Of a stretch of 56,146 nucleotides of DNA, positions 34,139-42,775 are shown piece after piece. The notes below the pieces were generated by a model. The model was given only the letters and a program-made list of their open reading frames with translations. It was not told the origin of the DNA and did not search any database. The DNA comes from an uncultured Eubacteriales bacterium (lineage in GTDB: Bacteria; Bacillota; Clostridia; Oscillospirales; CAG-272): NCBI GenBank assembly GCA_934365155.1, contig CAKRMZ010000006.1, positions 1-56,146 of the forward strand, written 5' to 3'. The translations under genes and the position numbers were made by a program. How positions within the stretch are numbered: the stretch's first letter is position 1; each line of letters opens with the position of its first letter.

Positions 34139-34359
34139 TCGAAAAGCGGGTATTTTAATGTATTTTGAATGTTGACTTTCGATTGATAGAGTTAATGTTA
34201 ATTTTACGGATATTGTGGGAAAACAGATTATTTTATGTTATGAAGGGACAGTTGTTGCATTGAAAGTTACAAATGCTTTGTGAAAAATGAACGCATTGTT
34301 ACGGTATTTTAAAAAAAGAGAATTCTTTCATAAATATGGAAAAAAACATACAAAAATGT

Positions 34360-34388
34360 TTGAAAAATATATGAGAATATGATATATT
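34360..34388 (+). promoter_or_regulatory. Probable promoter of the nadB operon
   Basis: TTGAAA (34360-34365), 17-nt spacer, TATATT (34383-34388). The -10 overlaps an AT-rich dyad (34381-34402), a possible repressor site. Confidence 0.55.
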
Positions 34389-34518
34389 ATATATTATATA
34401 TCAAATATAACAAATCATTATTTTAGTTTTTTGAGGAATCAGTAAAAATTAGATGAATATACCCCGATATCTTAAGGGAAAGCACATAAAATTTTGAGAT
34501 AAATTTGGAGTTTAATCA

Positions 34519-36054
34519 ATGAGAAACTATATTTTCAGTGGTAATTTATCCGATCTGGAACGTGAGTATTATGATGTTTTGATTATCGGCAGCGGAATCG
34601 CGGGTCTGTATGCGTCGCTACATATCGACCTTGATAAAAAGTGTGCCATTATAACCAAATCGGAATTCGACGGAAGCAATTCATGGTTTGCTCAGGGCGG
34701 TATTGCGGCGGTGATTGCCGATGATGATAAAATGGCCTTTCATGTGGAGGACACACTGAAAGCGGGGGCGGGGCTCTGTGACCGCAGCGCTGTGGAACTC
34801 TTGGTTTCCGAAGGACCGAAGGATATTCAAAAGCTGGTATCGCTGAATGTTCCTTTTGACGTGAATCCGGAGGGGGAATTGCAAATTACCAGAGAAGGCG
34901 GCCATTCCCATCGCCGCATTGTTCATTGCGGCGGTGATTCCACCGGACGGGAGACAACGCGCCGATTGGGTGAAATTGTGTTGGAACGTAAGAATATTAC
35001 GTTCTTGCTGAATACCTTTCTGATTGATCTGGTAACGCAGGACGGCCGCATTGTCGGTGCCATAGTGTTAGATAAGAAACCGAAATTCATCGTTTGTCCG
35101 AACATTATTCTTTGCACGGGAGGAATCGGGCAGCTATATGCCAATACGACCAATCCCAAAAGTGCGGTCGGAGACGGAATTGCGGCGGCAATGCGCTGCG
35201 GAGCGAACGTGGTTAATATGGAAATGGTTCAGTTCCACCCGACTACATTGATTCCGCATTCTACAACGGAAAAGCTTTTCCTGATTTCCGAGGCAGTGCG
35301 CGGCGAAGGCGGTATCTTAAAGAATTCCAAAGGAGAAGCATTCATGCAGGGGGTCCATCCCTTAGCGGATCTTGCTCCGAGAGATATTGTAACAAGGGCG
35401 ATTTTAGCAGAGCTTGCGCGTAGCGGAGAAAAGAATGTTTTCTTGGATGTATCTTCTATGAGCGAGGAGTTCTTCGCAGCCCGTTTCCCTACGATATATG
35501 CAACCTGCAAGCGCTTCGGTATCAATGTTACGCATGACAGCATTCCGGTCCGTCCGGCACAGCACTATTTAATGGGCGGCATCAAAACAGACAGCAACGG
35601 AATGACCAATATTGACGGACTTTACGCGGCGGGAGAATGTGCTTCCACGGGGGTGCACGGAGCCAATCGCTTGGCCAGCAACTCCATGTTAGAGTGCTTG
35701 GTTTACGGAAGACGGAGTGCATTGCATATTAATGAGATGCAGCGCCGCGCCGAACAAGGCTGTCCGAGTATTTCCAACTTGCAGAACGGGCGTCTGCTGA
35801 ATTTGGATTATATCTTTAAAACTCGCGAACATATTAAACAGACAATGAGCCAAAAGGTCGGGGCAATTCGCCATACGGCAGAGCTTTTGCAGGCACAGAA
35901 GGATTTTGAACATATTTTAGATGAATTGCAGGATGCCAAGATTTGCTATGCAGATGAATGTGAGCTGTATAATATGGCGCAGAATGCAGATAAAATCGTA
36001 TCGGATGCGCTTGCACGCAAGGAAAGCATCGGTGCGCATTATCTTGTAGATTAA
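34519..36054 (+). CDS. nadB: L-aspartate oxidase
   Basis: FAD enzyme oxidising L-aspartate to iminoaspartate, the first step of de novo NAD synthesis. The 511-residue protein has the dinucleotide-binding 'IIGSGIAGLYAS' (22-33), 'GSNSWFAQGGIAAVI', the substrate-region 'MVQFHPTTL', and 'GLYAAGECASTGVHGANRLASNSM' region near residue 380. A TTGGAG site precedes the ATG. nadC follows after 17 nt. The usual partner nadA is absent from this cluster. Confidence 0.93.
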   Translation: MRNYIFSGNLSDLEREYYDVLIIGSGIAGLYASLHIDLDKKCAIITKSEFDGSNSWFAQGGIAAVIADDDKMAFHVEDTLKAGAGLCDRSAVELLVSEGPKDIQKLVSLNVPFDVNPEGELQITREGGHSHRRIVHCGGDSTGRETTRRLGEIVLERKNITFLLNTFLIDLVTQDGRIVGAIVLDKKPKFIVCPNIILCTGGIGQLYANTTNPKSAVGDGIAAAMRCGANVVNMEMVQFHPTTLIPHSTTEKLFLISEAVRGEGGILKNSKGEAFMQGVHPLADLAPRDIVTRAILAELARSGEKNVFLDVSSMSEEFFAARFPTIYATCKRFGINVTHDSIPVRPAQHYLMGGIKTDSNGMTNIDGLYAAGECASTGVHGANRLASNSMLECLVYGRRSALHINEMQRRAEQGCPSISNLQNGRLLNLDYIFKTREHIKQTMSQKVGAIRHTAELLQAQKDFEHILDELQDAKICYADECELYNMAQNADKIVSDALARKESIGAHYLVD

Positions 36055-36071
36055 TGTAACGGAGATACAAC

Positions 36072-36929
36072 ATGATGATTTATTTCGAAGAGATCGATCG
36101 GATTTTAAAAAATGCTCTCAATGAGGATATCGGAACCGGCGATATAACGACAGCGGCAATTTTTAATCACCCTATATCGGCCTGCGGAGATTACATAGCC
36201 AAAGAGGATGGCGTTATTTGCGGGTTGAATATTGTCAAGCGGGTATTCGAACTTTTGCAGGGCGAGATTCATTTTGAAGCTTTCAAAAAAGACGGAGATG
36301 CTGTGAAAAAAGGCGAAATTCTTGCTCGTGTCAGCGGAGATGCGGCCTGTATTTTGCAGGGTGAGCGAGTCGGTTTGAATTTGATGCAGCGAATGTCCGG
36401 AATTGCTACCATGACGGCCAATGCGGTTCGTGAGGTGCAGAAATATCCCGTTAAGATCGTGGATACACGCAAGACAATCCCGGGGCTCCGAATATTGGAG
36501 AAATATGCCGTGCGTGTCGGCGGCGGCTGCAACCACCGTTTTAATTTGGCAGACGGTGTGCTTATAAAAGACAATCACATTGCAGCCTGCGGTTCGATTT
36601 CCGAGGCGGTCAAGCGCGCACGTGCTTTTGCTCCGCATACGATTCGGATTGAGGTCGAGGTTGAGACTTTGGATCAGTTGAAAGAAGCCCTTGACGCGAA
36701 AGCGGATATTGTGATGTTAGACAACATGAGCAATGAAATGATGGCAGAAGCGGTTCGAATGGTTAACGGCAGCGCATTGTGCGAAGCTTCGGGAAATATG
36801 GGTGAGAAAAATCTTGCGGAAGTCGCGGCTACCGGAGTGGACCTTATCAGTATCGGCGGCTTGACGCATTCTGCACGGGCGATGGACATCAGCTTGAAAT
36901 TTCAGATGAACACGGTAAAAGGTTTATGA
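36072..36929 (+). CDS. nadC: Nicotinate-nucleotide diphosphorylase (carboxylating)
   Basis: Converts quinolinate and PRPP to nicotinate mononucleotide. The 285-residue protein shows 'NEDIGTGDITT' near the N-terminus, 'GERVGLNLMQRMSGIAT', the PRPP/quinolinate-binding 'DTRKTIPGLR' and 'GGGCNHRFNLADGVLIKDNH', and 'DLISIGGLTHS' near the end. Two ATG codons (36072, 36075) follow CGGAG; either may be used. Its stop overlaps the aroB start by 4 nt. Confidence 0.95.
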   Translation: MMIYFEEIDRILKNALNEDIGTGDITTAAIFNHPISACGDYIAKEDGVICGLNIVKRVFELLQGEIHFEAFKKDGDAVKKGEILARVSGDAACILQGERVGLNLMQRMSGIATMTANAVREVQKYPVKIVDTRKTIPGLRILEKYAVRVGGGCNHRFNLADGVLIKDNHIAACGSISEAVKRARAFAPHTIRIEVEVETLDQLKEALDAKADIVMLDNMSNEMMAEAVRMVNGSALCEASGNMGEKNLAEVAATGVDLISIGGLTHSARAMDISLKFQMNTVKGL

Positions 36930-37984
36930 AAGAAGTTCATGTTTTATTAGGAACGGATTCCTATACGGTTTATTTTGACAGCGGCTTGCTGGGGCGTGTG
37001 CCGGAAATTTTGGATACGGTAAAGCCCTATGACCGCATCACGGTCGTCAGTGATTCCAATGTATTTCCGCTTTACGGAGACAAACTCTGCCGCGCAATCG
37101 GAATTCCGCCGGAGAACGCTTTTGTTTTCGAGGCGGGGGAAACGTCGAAAACCGGTGAGACGGTGATGTCGATGTATGAGCATTTTTGTCGGCAAAAGCT
37201 GACTCGCTCCAGTATCGTTTTGGCACTCGGCGGAGGTGTGGTCGGAGATCTTTGCGGCTTTGCTGCAGCGACTTATATGCGCGGCATCCGCTATATACAG
37301 ATTCCCACTACCTTATTGGCAATGACGGATTCCTCCATTGGGGGAAAAACCGGATTTGATCTTCCGTTCGGCAAGAATTTGGTGGGAGCATTCCATCAGC
37401 CTCAGGCGGTGATCGGCGATTTCGATGTTCTTTCTACCGTGAAACCGCAGTTTATAACGGACGGAATGGCAGAAGTTATCAAGTATGCGATGATTTGCGA
37501 TGCATCGATGTTTTCTTCACTGGCCGAGGATCCGCAGATTTCAATGAAGGATATCATTGTGCGCTGCGCGGAAATTAAAGCGTCGGTGGTTTCGGCAGAT
37601 GCGCGGGAAAACGGAATTCGTAAAATTTTAAATTTCGGGCACACCATAGGGCATGCGCTTGAAAAGTGTTCTGATTTCTCGGGGATTACCCACGGCTGTG
37701 CCGTGGCCGTCGGTATGATGGCTGCCGTGTGTTTCGGCGAAGCTACGGGGCAGACGGCCAGCGGAACCTCAGAGAAACTTCTTGCGGTTTTAAATCGCTT
37801 TGGGTTGCCCTCCAAAAGCAGTGAAAACGCCGAAAATATTATTTCATGCTTGCATGCGGATAAAAAATGCAATCGCGATACAATTGATTTTATCCTGTGC
37901 TCTGAGATCGGAAAAGCAAAGGTTTTTCCGACAGAGCTTGAAAGAATTGCGGAATTTGTGAGGAACTTTTTCCGGACCGAATGA
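36926..37984 (+). CDS. aroB: 3-dehydroquinate synthase
   Basis: Second enzyme of the shikimate pathway, using NAD as a catalytic cofactor. The 352-residue protein has 'LALGGGVVGDLCGFAA', 'PTTLLAMTDSSIGGKTG', the metal-binding Glu in 'GMAEVIKYAM', and zinc-ligand His residues in 'FGHTIGHALE' and 'GITHGCAVAVGM'. Its start is ATGA-overlapped with nadC, an unusual operon coupling of NAD and aromatic synthesis. No other aro gene is adjacent, but the next gene carries a prephenate-dehydratase-like domain. Confidence 0.94.
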   Translation: MKEVHVLLGTDSYTVYFDSGLLGRVPEILDTVKPYDRITVVSDSNVFPLYGDKLCRAIGIPPENAFVFEAGETSKTGETVMSMYEHFCRQKLTRSSIVLALGGGVVGDLCGFAAATYMRGIRYIQIPTTLLAMTDSSIGGKTGFDLPFGKNLVGAFHQPQAVIGDFDVLSTVKPQFITDGMAEVIKYAMICDASMFSSLAEDPQISMKDIIVRCAEIKASVVSADARENGIRKILNFGHTIGHALEKCSDFSGITHGCAVAVGMMAAVCFGEATGQTASGTSEKLLAVLNRFGLPSKSSENAENIISCLHADKKCNRDTIDFILCSEIGKAKVFPTELERIAEFVRNFFRTE

Positions 37985-38059
37985 GCGTGGTTGCGATTTC
38001 TTCGAATTTTATCCGTTCATCCGAGCGCCGTTGATTGAAACAATAAGGGGAAGTCATTT

Positions 38060-39112
38060 ATGGAATATCGCGAAAATACGGTTTCCGATGCCAAGTTTGC
38101 TATCATTCAAAAAAACATTGCAGAGTTAAATTTTGAGTGCTCGGACATTCTCTGCAAGCGCTGCTTTGCCATTTTGGAGTATGTTCGTGTGATTTTTGAG
38201 GATTTTCTGGGGCTGTGGAGTTTTGATGAAACAATACGGTTTTTATCCGAAGGAAATCTTCGCGATTTGATTGCAAAGTTTGTATCAGCGGAAAATATTG
38301 AATTACCGGAAGAGTTATGCGAAAAAGAGACAAAGAGGCTTTCTCGTCAGCTTACCCGTTTTGATGAGATGTATCTTTGCTCGAAATTGGTGGCCGCGTG
38401 CGAAAAGCATTTTGGTGTATCCGGAACAGAGGCGCTGGTGGGAGCCTTGCTGCATCTGAACCTTGTTTCCTTTGATGATGCCGAGTCGGCGCATACCGCC
38501 AAAAAATTGAACGGCCCGGATCGGATTGCTTGTCTTAAAAATTCTTATACCGATAAGGCTTATGAACGGTGGAAGAATTTGTTGTATGAGCCGATTGTTT
38601 CTTATTGCGGAAATTTTACGGATGTTTGTGAAGCGGTATATTACGGCAACACAAAATTTTGTATTCTTCCGGTGGAAAACTCAAAAGAAGGCAGACTATC
38701 TGCTTTTTATCAGTTAATTCGAAAATATGATTTAAAAATTGTATCGTGCTGCTATGTGCAGTCGTCGGATGGAGAAGAGGCTACAAAATTTGCACTCTTA
38801 AAAAAATCTTTGGATTTTGAGGTGCTGTATCGCGACGAGGTCTATTTTGAATTTTTTACAGCGCTTGAAAGCGCAAATCTTTTATGTGATATTTTGTCGG
38901 CGGCCGACGATTTCGGACTGCGTTTGATTCGAATGGATTCCATGCCCTTGGATTATGCGGTTAACGAATATTCCTACAATTTGATTTTTGCAGTTCAAAA
39001 TGCGGATTTTGCAGCCTTTTTATGCTATTTAAAACTGAAAGCACCGCGCTTTGTAACCGTTGGGTTATACGATGATGCAAAGCGTAATTCCGGTGTGGGG
39101 AGAAAAACATGA
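38060..39112 (+). CDS. Degenerate prephenate-dehydratase/ACT-like protein
   Basis: I recognise no named family for the whole 350-residue protein. Residues about 1-180 are helical, with no familiar motif. Residues about 185-255 resemble the second half of a prephenate dehydratase: 'CILPVENSKEGRLSAF' matches the PIENS-G segment, and 'EEATKFALL' matches the catalytic TRF region with Lys for Arg. Residues about 258-338 look like an ACT-type regulatory domain. The first half of the catalytic domain is missing, so it is probably a regulator or sensor rather than an enzyme (inference). It sits between aroB and ruvC, overlapping ruvC by 4 nt. Confidence 0.6.
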   Translation: MEYRENTVSDAKFAIIQKNIAELNFECSDILCKRCFAILEYVRVIFEDFLGLWSFDETIRFLSEGNLRDLIAKFVSAENIELPEELCEKETKRLSRQLTRFDEMYLCSKLVAACEKHFGVSGTEALVGALLHLNLVSFDDAESAHTAKKLNGPDRIACLKNSYTDKAYERWKNLLYEPIVSYCGNFTDVCEAVYYGNTKFCILPVENSKEGRLSAFYQLIRKYDLKIVSCCYVQSSDGEEATKFALLKKSLDFEVLYRDEVYFEFFTALESANLLCDILSAADDFGLRLIRMDSMPLDYAVNEYSYNLIFAVQNADFAAFLCYLKLKAPRFVTVGLYDDAKRNSGVGRKT

Positions 39113-39612
39113 TTATTTTGGGAATTGACCCGGGTATTGCTACGGTGGGATATGGCGTTTTGGAATATAACGGTGTTTCTTTCCGCACTTTAGCGTACGG
39201 TGTGATTTCCACAAAGAGCGGAATCGATGTGGAGGAGCGCCTGCGTCAGGTATACGTAGGGACTTGTGAGTTGATTGAAAAATACAATCCTTCCGAAATG
39301 GCAATTGAGGAACTGTTTTTTAATACCAATCAAAAAACGGCTATAACGGTTGCGGAAGCACGCGGAGTTATTTTGCTTGCGGCGCGCCAGCATCAGCTTC
39401 ACATCGGAGAATATACTCCGCTTCAGGTAAAGCAATCGGTTGTCGGCTATGGGCGTGCGGAAAAAAAGCAGGTAATTGCTTTGGTGACTATGATGCTGAA
39501 GCTGCAAAAACCGCCGAAACCGGATGATGCTGCCGACGCACTGGCAATTGCGGTATGTCATGCACATTGCGGGCGTTCCAAAATGAATGCCTATTATAAT
39601 TTGAGAACATAA
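39109..39612 (+). CDS. ruvC: Holliday junction resolvase RuvC
   Basis: Endonuclease that resolves Holliday junctions. The 167-residue protein keeps the four catalytic acids: Asp7 (LGIDPG), Glu67 (AIEELFF), Asp140 and Asp143 (KPDDAADALA). 'NTNQKTA' and 'KQSVVGYGRAEK' are family DNA-contact regions. The start overlaps the preceding gene's stop (ATGA). ruvA follows after 15 nt, completing the ruvCAB order. Confidence 0.95.
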   Translation: MIILGIDPGIATVGYGVLEYNGVSFRTLAYGVISTKSGIDVEERLRQVYVGTCELIEKYNPSEMAIEELFFNTNQKTAITVAEARGVILLAARQHQLHIGEYTPLQVKQSVVGYGRAEKKQVIALVTMMLKLQKPPKPDDAADALAIAVCHAHCGRSKMNAYYNLRT

Positions 39613-39627
39613 AAAAGGAGGTTCGCA

Positions 39628-40221
39628 ATGTTCCACTATATCAAGGGAGAAATTACCGAGACAGAGCCGAATGCAGTAATTATTGAGTGCGGCGGAATCG
39701 GATACCGCGCGTCCGTCAGCGCGCAAACCTTATCCCACTGCTGCCGTGCGTCGGGAATTGTCAAGCTGTACACTTATTTGAATGTGCGCGAAGACGGAAT
39801 GGATCTGTTCGGATTTGCAGATATTGAGGAATTGACGGCTTTTCGCCTGTTGATTTCGGTTTCGGGGGTCGGTCCCAAAGCCGCGATTTCCATTTTGTCT
39901 ATTTTCACTCCGGAAAAGTTTGCTTTGGCCGTTCGCACCGAGGACGTTCATGCTCTGTCCAAGGCTTCCGGTGTAGGGGCAAAGACGGCAGCGCGAATTG
40001 TATTGGAACTGCGCGATAAGGTGGCAAAGCATTTGGATGTTTCGGAGACATCTGTGTCGCCGTCCGGACAAGACCTAAGAGGCAAATTAGATGAAGCACA
40101 GAACGCATTGCTGGTATTGGGCTATACCCGCGCAGAAGCGCAGGCAGCATTGCGCGGCATTGATTCAAACGCCGATTTGGAAACAATTATTCGACTTGCG
40201 CTGTCTAAGTTGATGAAATAA
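39628..40221 (+). CDS. ruvA: Holliday junction branch-migration protein RuvA
   Basis: Tetrameric junction-binding protein that recruits RuvB. The 197-residue protein has an OB-fold (1-63, 'YIKGEI' and 'CGGIGYRAS'), paired helix-hairpin-helix motifs ('LISVSGVGPKAAISIL', 'ALSKASGVGAKTAARIVLEL'), a variable linker and the C-terminal RuvB-interacting UBA-like domain (about 150-197). AAAAGGAGG precedes the ATG. Confidence 0.95.
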   Translation: MFHYIKGEITETEPNAVIIECGGIGYRASVSAQTLSHCCRASGIVKLYTYLNVREDGMDLFGFADIEELTAFRLLISVSGVGPKAAISILSIFTPEKFALAVRTEDVHALSKASGVGAKTAARIVLELRDKVAKHLDVSETSVSPSGQDLRGKLDEAQNALLVLGYTRAEAQAALRGIDSNADLETIIRLALSKLMK

Positions 40222-40256
40222 ATTTTCGATTTGAATGAGGAAAGGAGTGAGAAGCT

Positions 40257-41339
40257 GTGAATCAGAATTTGATTTTTGACGATGCAGAGAGCGAGGGCTT
40301 CGGCGATCGTTTGATCAGCACGGAATATTCTGCCGAGGATACGGAGATTGATAAAGGACTCCGTCCGAAAAGCTTAGAGGAATATATCGGGCAGGAGAAA
40401 GCAAAAGAAAATCTGAAAATCGCTATTGAGGCGGTAAAGGCCCGCGGAGATTCATTGGATCATGTCCTTTTATACGGACCTCCCGGCTTAGGCAAGACAA
40501 CGCTTTCTGTTATTATTGCAACGGAGCTTGGCTCCAATATCAAAATTACAAGCGGTCCTGCGATTGAAAAACAAGGCGATTTGGCGGCGCTTTTAACCAA
40601 TCTTTCGGATGGCGATGTTCTCTTTATTGACGAGATCCATCGTCTGGCACGTCCGGTAGAGGAAATTTTATATCCGGCAATGGAGGATTATTCGTTAGAT
40701 ATTATTATCGGAAAGGGGCCTGCGGCACGGAGCATTCGATTGCCGCTTGCCAAATTCACTTTAATCGGAGCGACGACGCGGGCCGGGCAGCTTACCACGC
40801 CTTTGCGTGACCGTTTCGGTGTGCATTTGCGCCTGGAGCTTTACACCAAGGAGGAGCTGTGCCAGATCATTACGCGCTCTGCCTCCATACTCAATGTGGA
40901 GATTGACCCCGAAGGGGCTGTGGAAATTGCGGCTCGTTCAAGGGGAACCCCGCGTGTTGCAAACCGTCTGTTGAAACGGGTCCGTGATTATGCAGAGGTG
41001 CGTGGGGACGGTATTATTCATCGGGATACTGCCAAAGCAGCCCTGGATATGCTTGAAATTGATGATTTGGGTCTGGATAATACCGACCGTAAAATTCTTT
41101 CGACAATTATTCGATTCTACAACGGAGGTCCGGTTGGACTTGAGACCCTTGCGGCAACGCTCGGAGAGGAAGCCATTACGATTGAAGATGTGGTGGAACC
41201 ATATTTGCTACAAATCGGTTTTTTGAGCCGAACTTCACGCGGTCGCTGTGCCACTCATTTGGCATATGAGCATTTGGGGATTTCGTTTCCGTCGAAGGAA
41301 AACGGCGGCAGCGCCGCCGGGCAACAAACGCTGCTTTAG
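40257..41339 (+). CDS. ruvB: Holliday junction helicase RuvB
   Basis: AAA+ motor for branch migration. The GTG start at 40257 follows AAAGGAGTGAG. The 360-residue protein has Walker A GPPGLGKTT (74-82), Walker B LFIDEIHR, sensor 1 'LIGATTRAG', an arginine finger in 'PLRDRFG' and a C-terminal winged helix (about 265-340, 'GPVGLETLAATLGEE'). It ends the ruv group; glmM starts 75 nt later. Confidence 0.96.
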   Translation: MNQNLIFDDAESEGFGDRLISTEYSAEDTEIDKGLRPKSLEEYIGQEKAKENLKIAIEAVKARGDSLDHVLLYGPPGLGKTTLSVIIATELGSNIKITSGPAIEKQGDLAALLTNLSDGDVLFIDEIHRLARPVEEILYPAMEDYSLDIIIGKGPAARSIRLPLAKFTLIGATTRAGQLTTPLRDRFGVHLRLELYTKEELCQIITRSASILNVEIDPEGAVEIAARSRGTPRVANRLLKRVRDYAEVRGDGIIHRDTAKAALDMLEIDDLGLDNTDRKILSTIIRFYNGGPVGLETLAATLGEEAITIEDVVEPYLLQIGFLSRTSRGRCATHLAYEHLGISFPSKENGGSAAGQQTLL

Positions 41340-41413
41340 TGCGTAAAATGAAGACAGAAGGCAATGTGCTTTTACATTTGAATTTTATAAGAATATGAGG
41401 AGTTTTCGGAGCA

Positions 41414-42760
41414 ATGGGTAGATTGTTCGGTACAGACGGAATCCGCGGGATTGCCGGAGAGGGTCTGACTGCGGAAATGGCGTATAAATTGGGACTTGCG
41501 GTTGCAAGCGTGCTGAGAAGCACGGACGATGCAAAGGGAAAGGTATTGATCGGCAAGGATACACGCATCAGCGGAGATATGTTTGAGGCAGCAATCACTG
41601 CCGGACTCTGTGCGGCCGGTTGCAATGCGGTTTCATTGGGGGTAGTTCCGACGCCGGCGGTGGCTTTTTTGGTAAGACAGCTTGGTGCGGATGCCGGAAT
41701 CATGATTTCCGCATCACATAATAAAAGTGAATATAACGGAATTAAGGTATTTTCCGGCTTGGGATACAAATTGGATGATGAAAAAGAACATCAAGTCGAG
41801 GAAATTATTTTAGGGCATGCTGAAGCGACTTTATGCAGCGGTGCCGGGATCGGCAAGATTTGTTATGAAGAAACTGCTTTGGAGCGGTATTGTGCGCATG
41901 TACGTGCACTGCTGCCGCAAGAAGGCGTGAAAGGGCGCCGGATATTATTGGATCTTGCCAATGGTTCTGCGACAGCAACGGCAAAAAGCATTTTTGTGTC
42001 AAACGATACATATGAATTTGATTTTATGTCGGATCGGCCGGACGGAATCAATATCAATGAAAAGTGCGGTTCCACAGAGCTTCATGCGTTGAGTCAAGCG
42101 GTTTGTGCAGGGAAGTATGATCTCGGCATTGCTTTTGACGGAGATGCGGATCGTTGCCTTTGCGTGGATCAAAACGGGAATACCATTGACGGAGACCGAA
42201 TTCTTTCTTTGTTTGCTTTGGACATGAAGCGCCGAGGCGTGCTGAGAAACAATACCTTAGTAGTAACGTGTTTATCCAATTTGGGTGTGTTCCGTATGGC
42301 AGAGAAAAACCAGATTGATATTGAAACTACCTCTGTGGGTGACCGATATGTTTTGGAGTGCATGCTCAAAGGAAACTTCAGTGTCGGCGGGGAGCAGTCC
42401 GGACATATTATTCTTTCGGATTACGCAACCACAGGAGACGGTCAGATGACGGCTGCCAAAATTTTATCGATCATGAGTCAAACGAAAGCGGAAGCATCTG
42501 AGATATTTTCGGTGATGGAACCTCTGCCGCAGGTGGCAATTAATGTTTGCGCAACCGATGCGCAAAAAAAGCGGATGAATCAGTGTGAAAGACTGACCGC
42601 TGCCCTGGAGGATGTGCGGGCGAAGCTCGGCAGACGCGGCAGGGTGTTGCTTCGTCCCTCCGGAACGGAAGCGCTGATTCGTATTATGTTGGAGGGCGAG
42701 AACATATCGGAAATTCAACAATACGGAGAAGAATTGGCGCAAATTGTGAAAGAGCTTTAA
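41414..42760 (+). CDS. glmM: Phosphoglucosamine mutase
   Basis: Converts glucosamine-6-phosphate to glucosamine-1-phosphate for UDP-GlcNAc and peptidoglycan. The 448-residue protein has 'LFGTDGIRG' at the N-terminus, the phosphoserine loop ISASHN with Ser101, the metal-binding DGDADR, the sugar-specificity 'GGEQSGHI' and the phosphate-binding 'RPSGTE'. It is distinct from the partial phosphohexomutase at the right edge of the window. Confidence 0.95.
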   Translation: MGRLFGTDGIRGIAGEGLTAEMAYKLGLAVASVLRSTDDAKGKVLIGKDTRISGDMFEAAITAGLCAAGCNAVSLGVVPTPAVAFLVRQLGADAGIMISASHNKSEYNGIKVFSGLGYKLDDEKEHQVEEIILGHAEATLCSGAGIGKICYEETALERYCAHVRALLPQEGVKGRRILLDLANGSATATAKSIFVSNDTYEFDFMSDRPDGININEKCGSTELHALSQAVCAGKYDLGIAFDGDADRCLCVDQNGNTIDGDRILSLFALDMKRRGVLRNNTLVVTCLSNLGVFRMAEKNQIDIETTSVGDRYVLECMLKGNFSVGGEQSGHIILSDYATTGDGQMTAAKILSIMSQTKAEASEIFSVMEPLPQVAINVCATDAQKKRMNQCERLTAALEDVRAKLGRRGRVLLRPSGTEALIRIMLEGENISEIQQYGEELAQIVKEL

Positions 42761-42775
42761 ATAAAAGGAGCAAAT

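Larger units (their letters stand above)
33741..34518. other. 778-bp AT-rich gap between pepD and nadB
   Basis: No conventional gene. In order it holds the pepD promoter (minus), the hairpin terminator, the putative small RNA with its promoter (minus), an 11-bp inverted repeat TCAATCGAAAAG/CTTTCGATTGA (34135-34186), and the nadB promoter. Around 34381-34402 a symmetric AT tract (GATATAT/ATATATC) overlaps the nadB -10 region. I recognise no riboswitch. Confidence 0.6.

Noticed and set aside
34381..34518. NAD-responsive riboswitch before nadB
   Set aside because: I could not find a conserved core or convincing pairing; only an AT-rich dyad at the promoter is evident.
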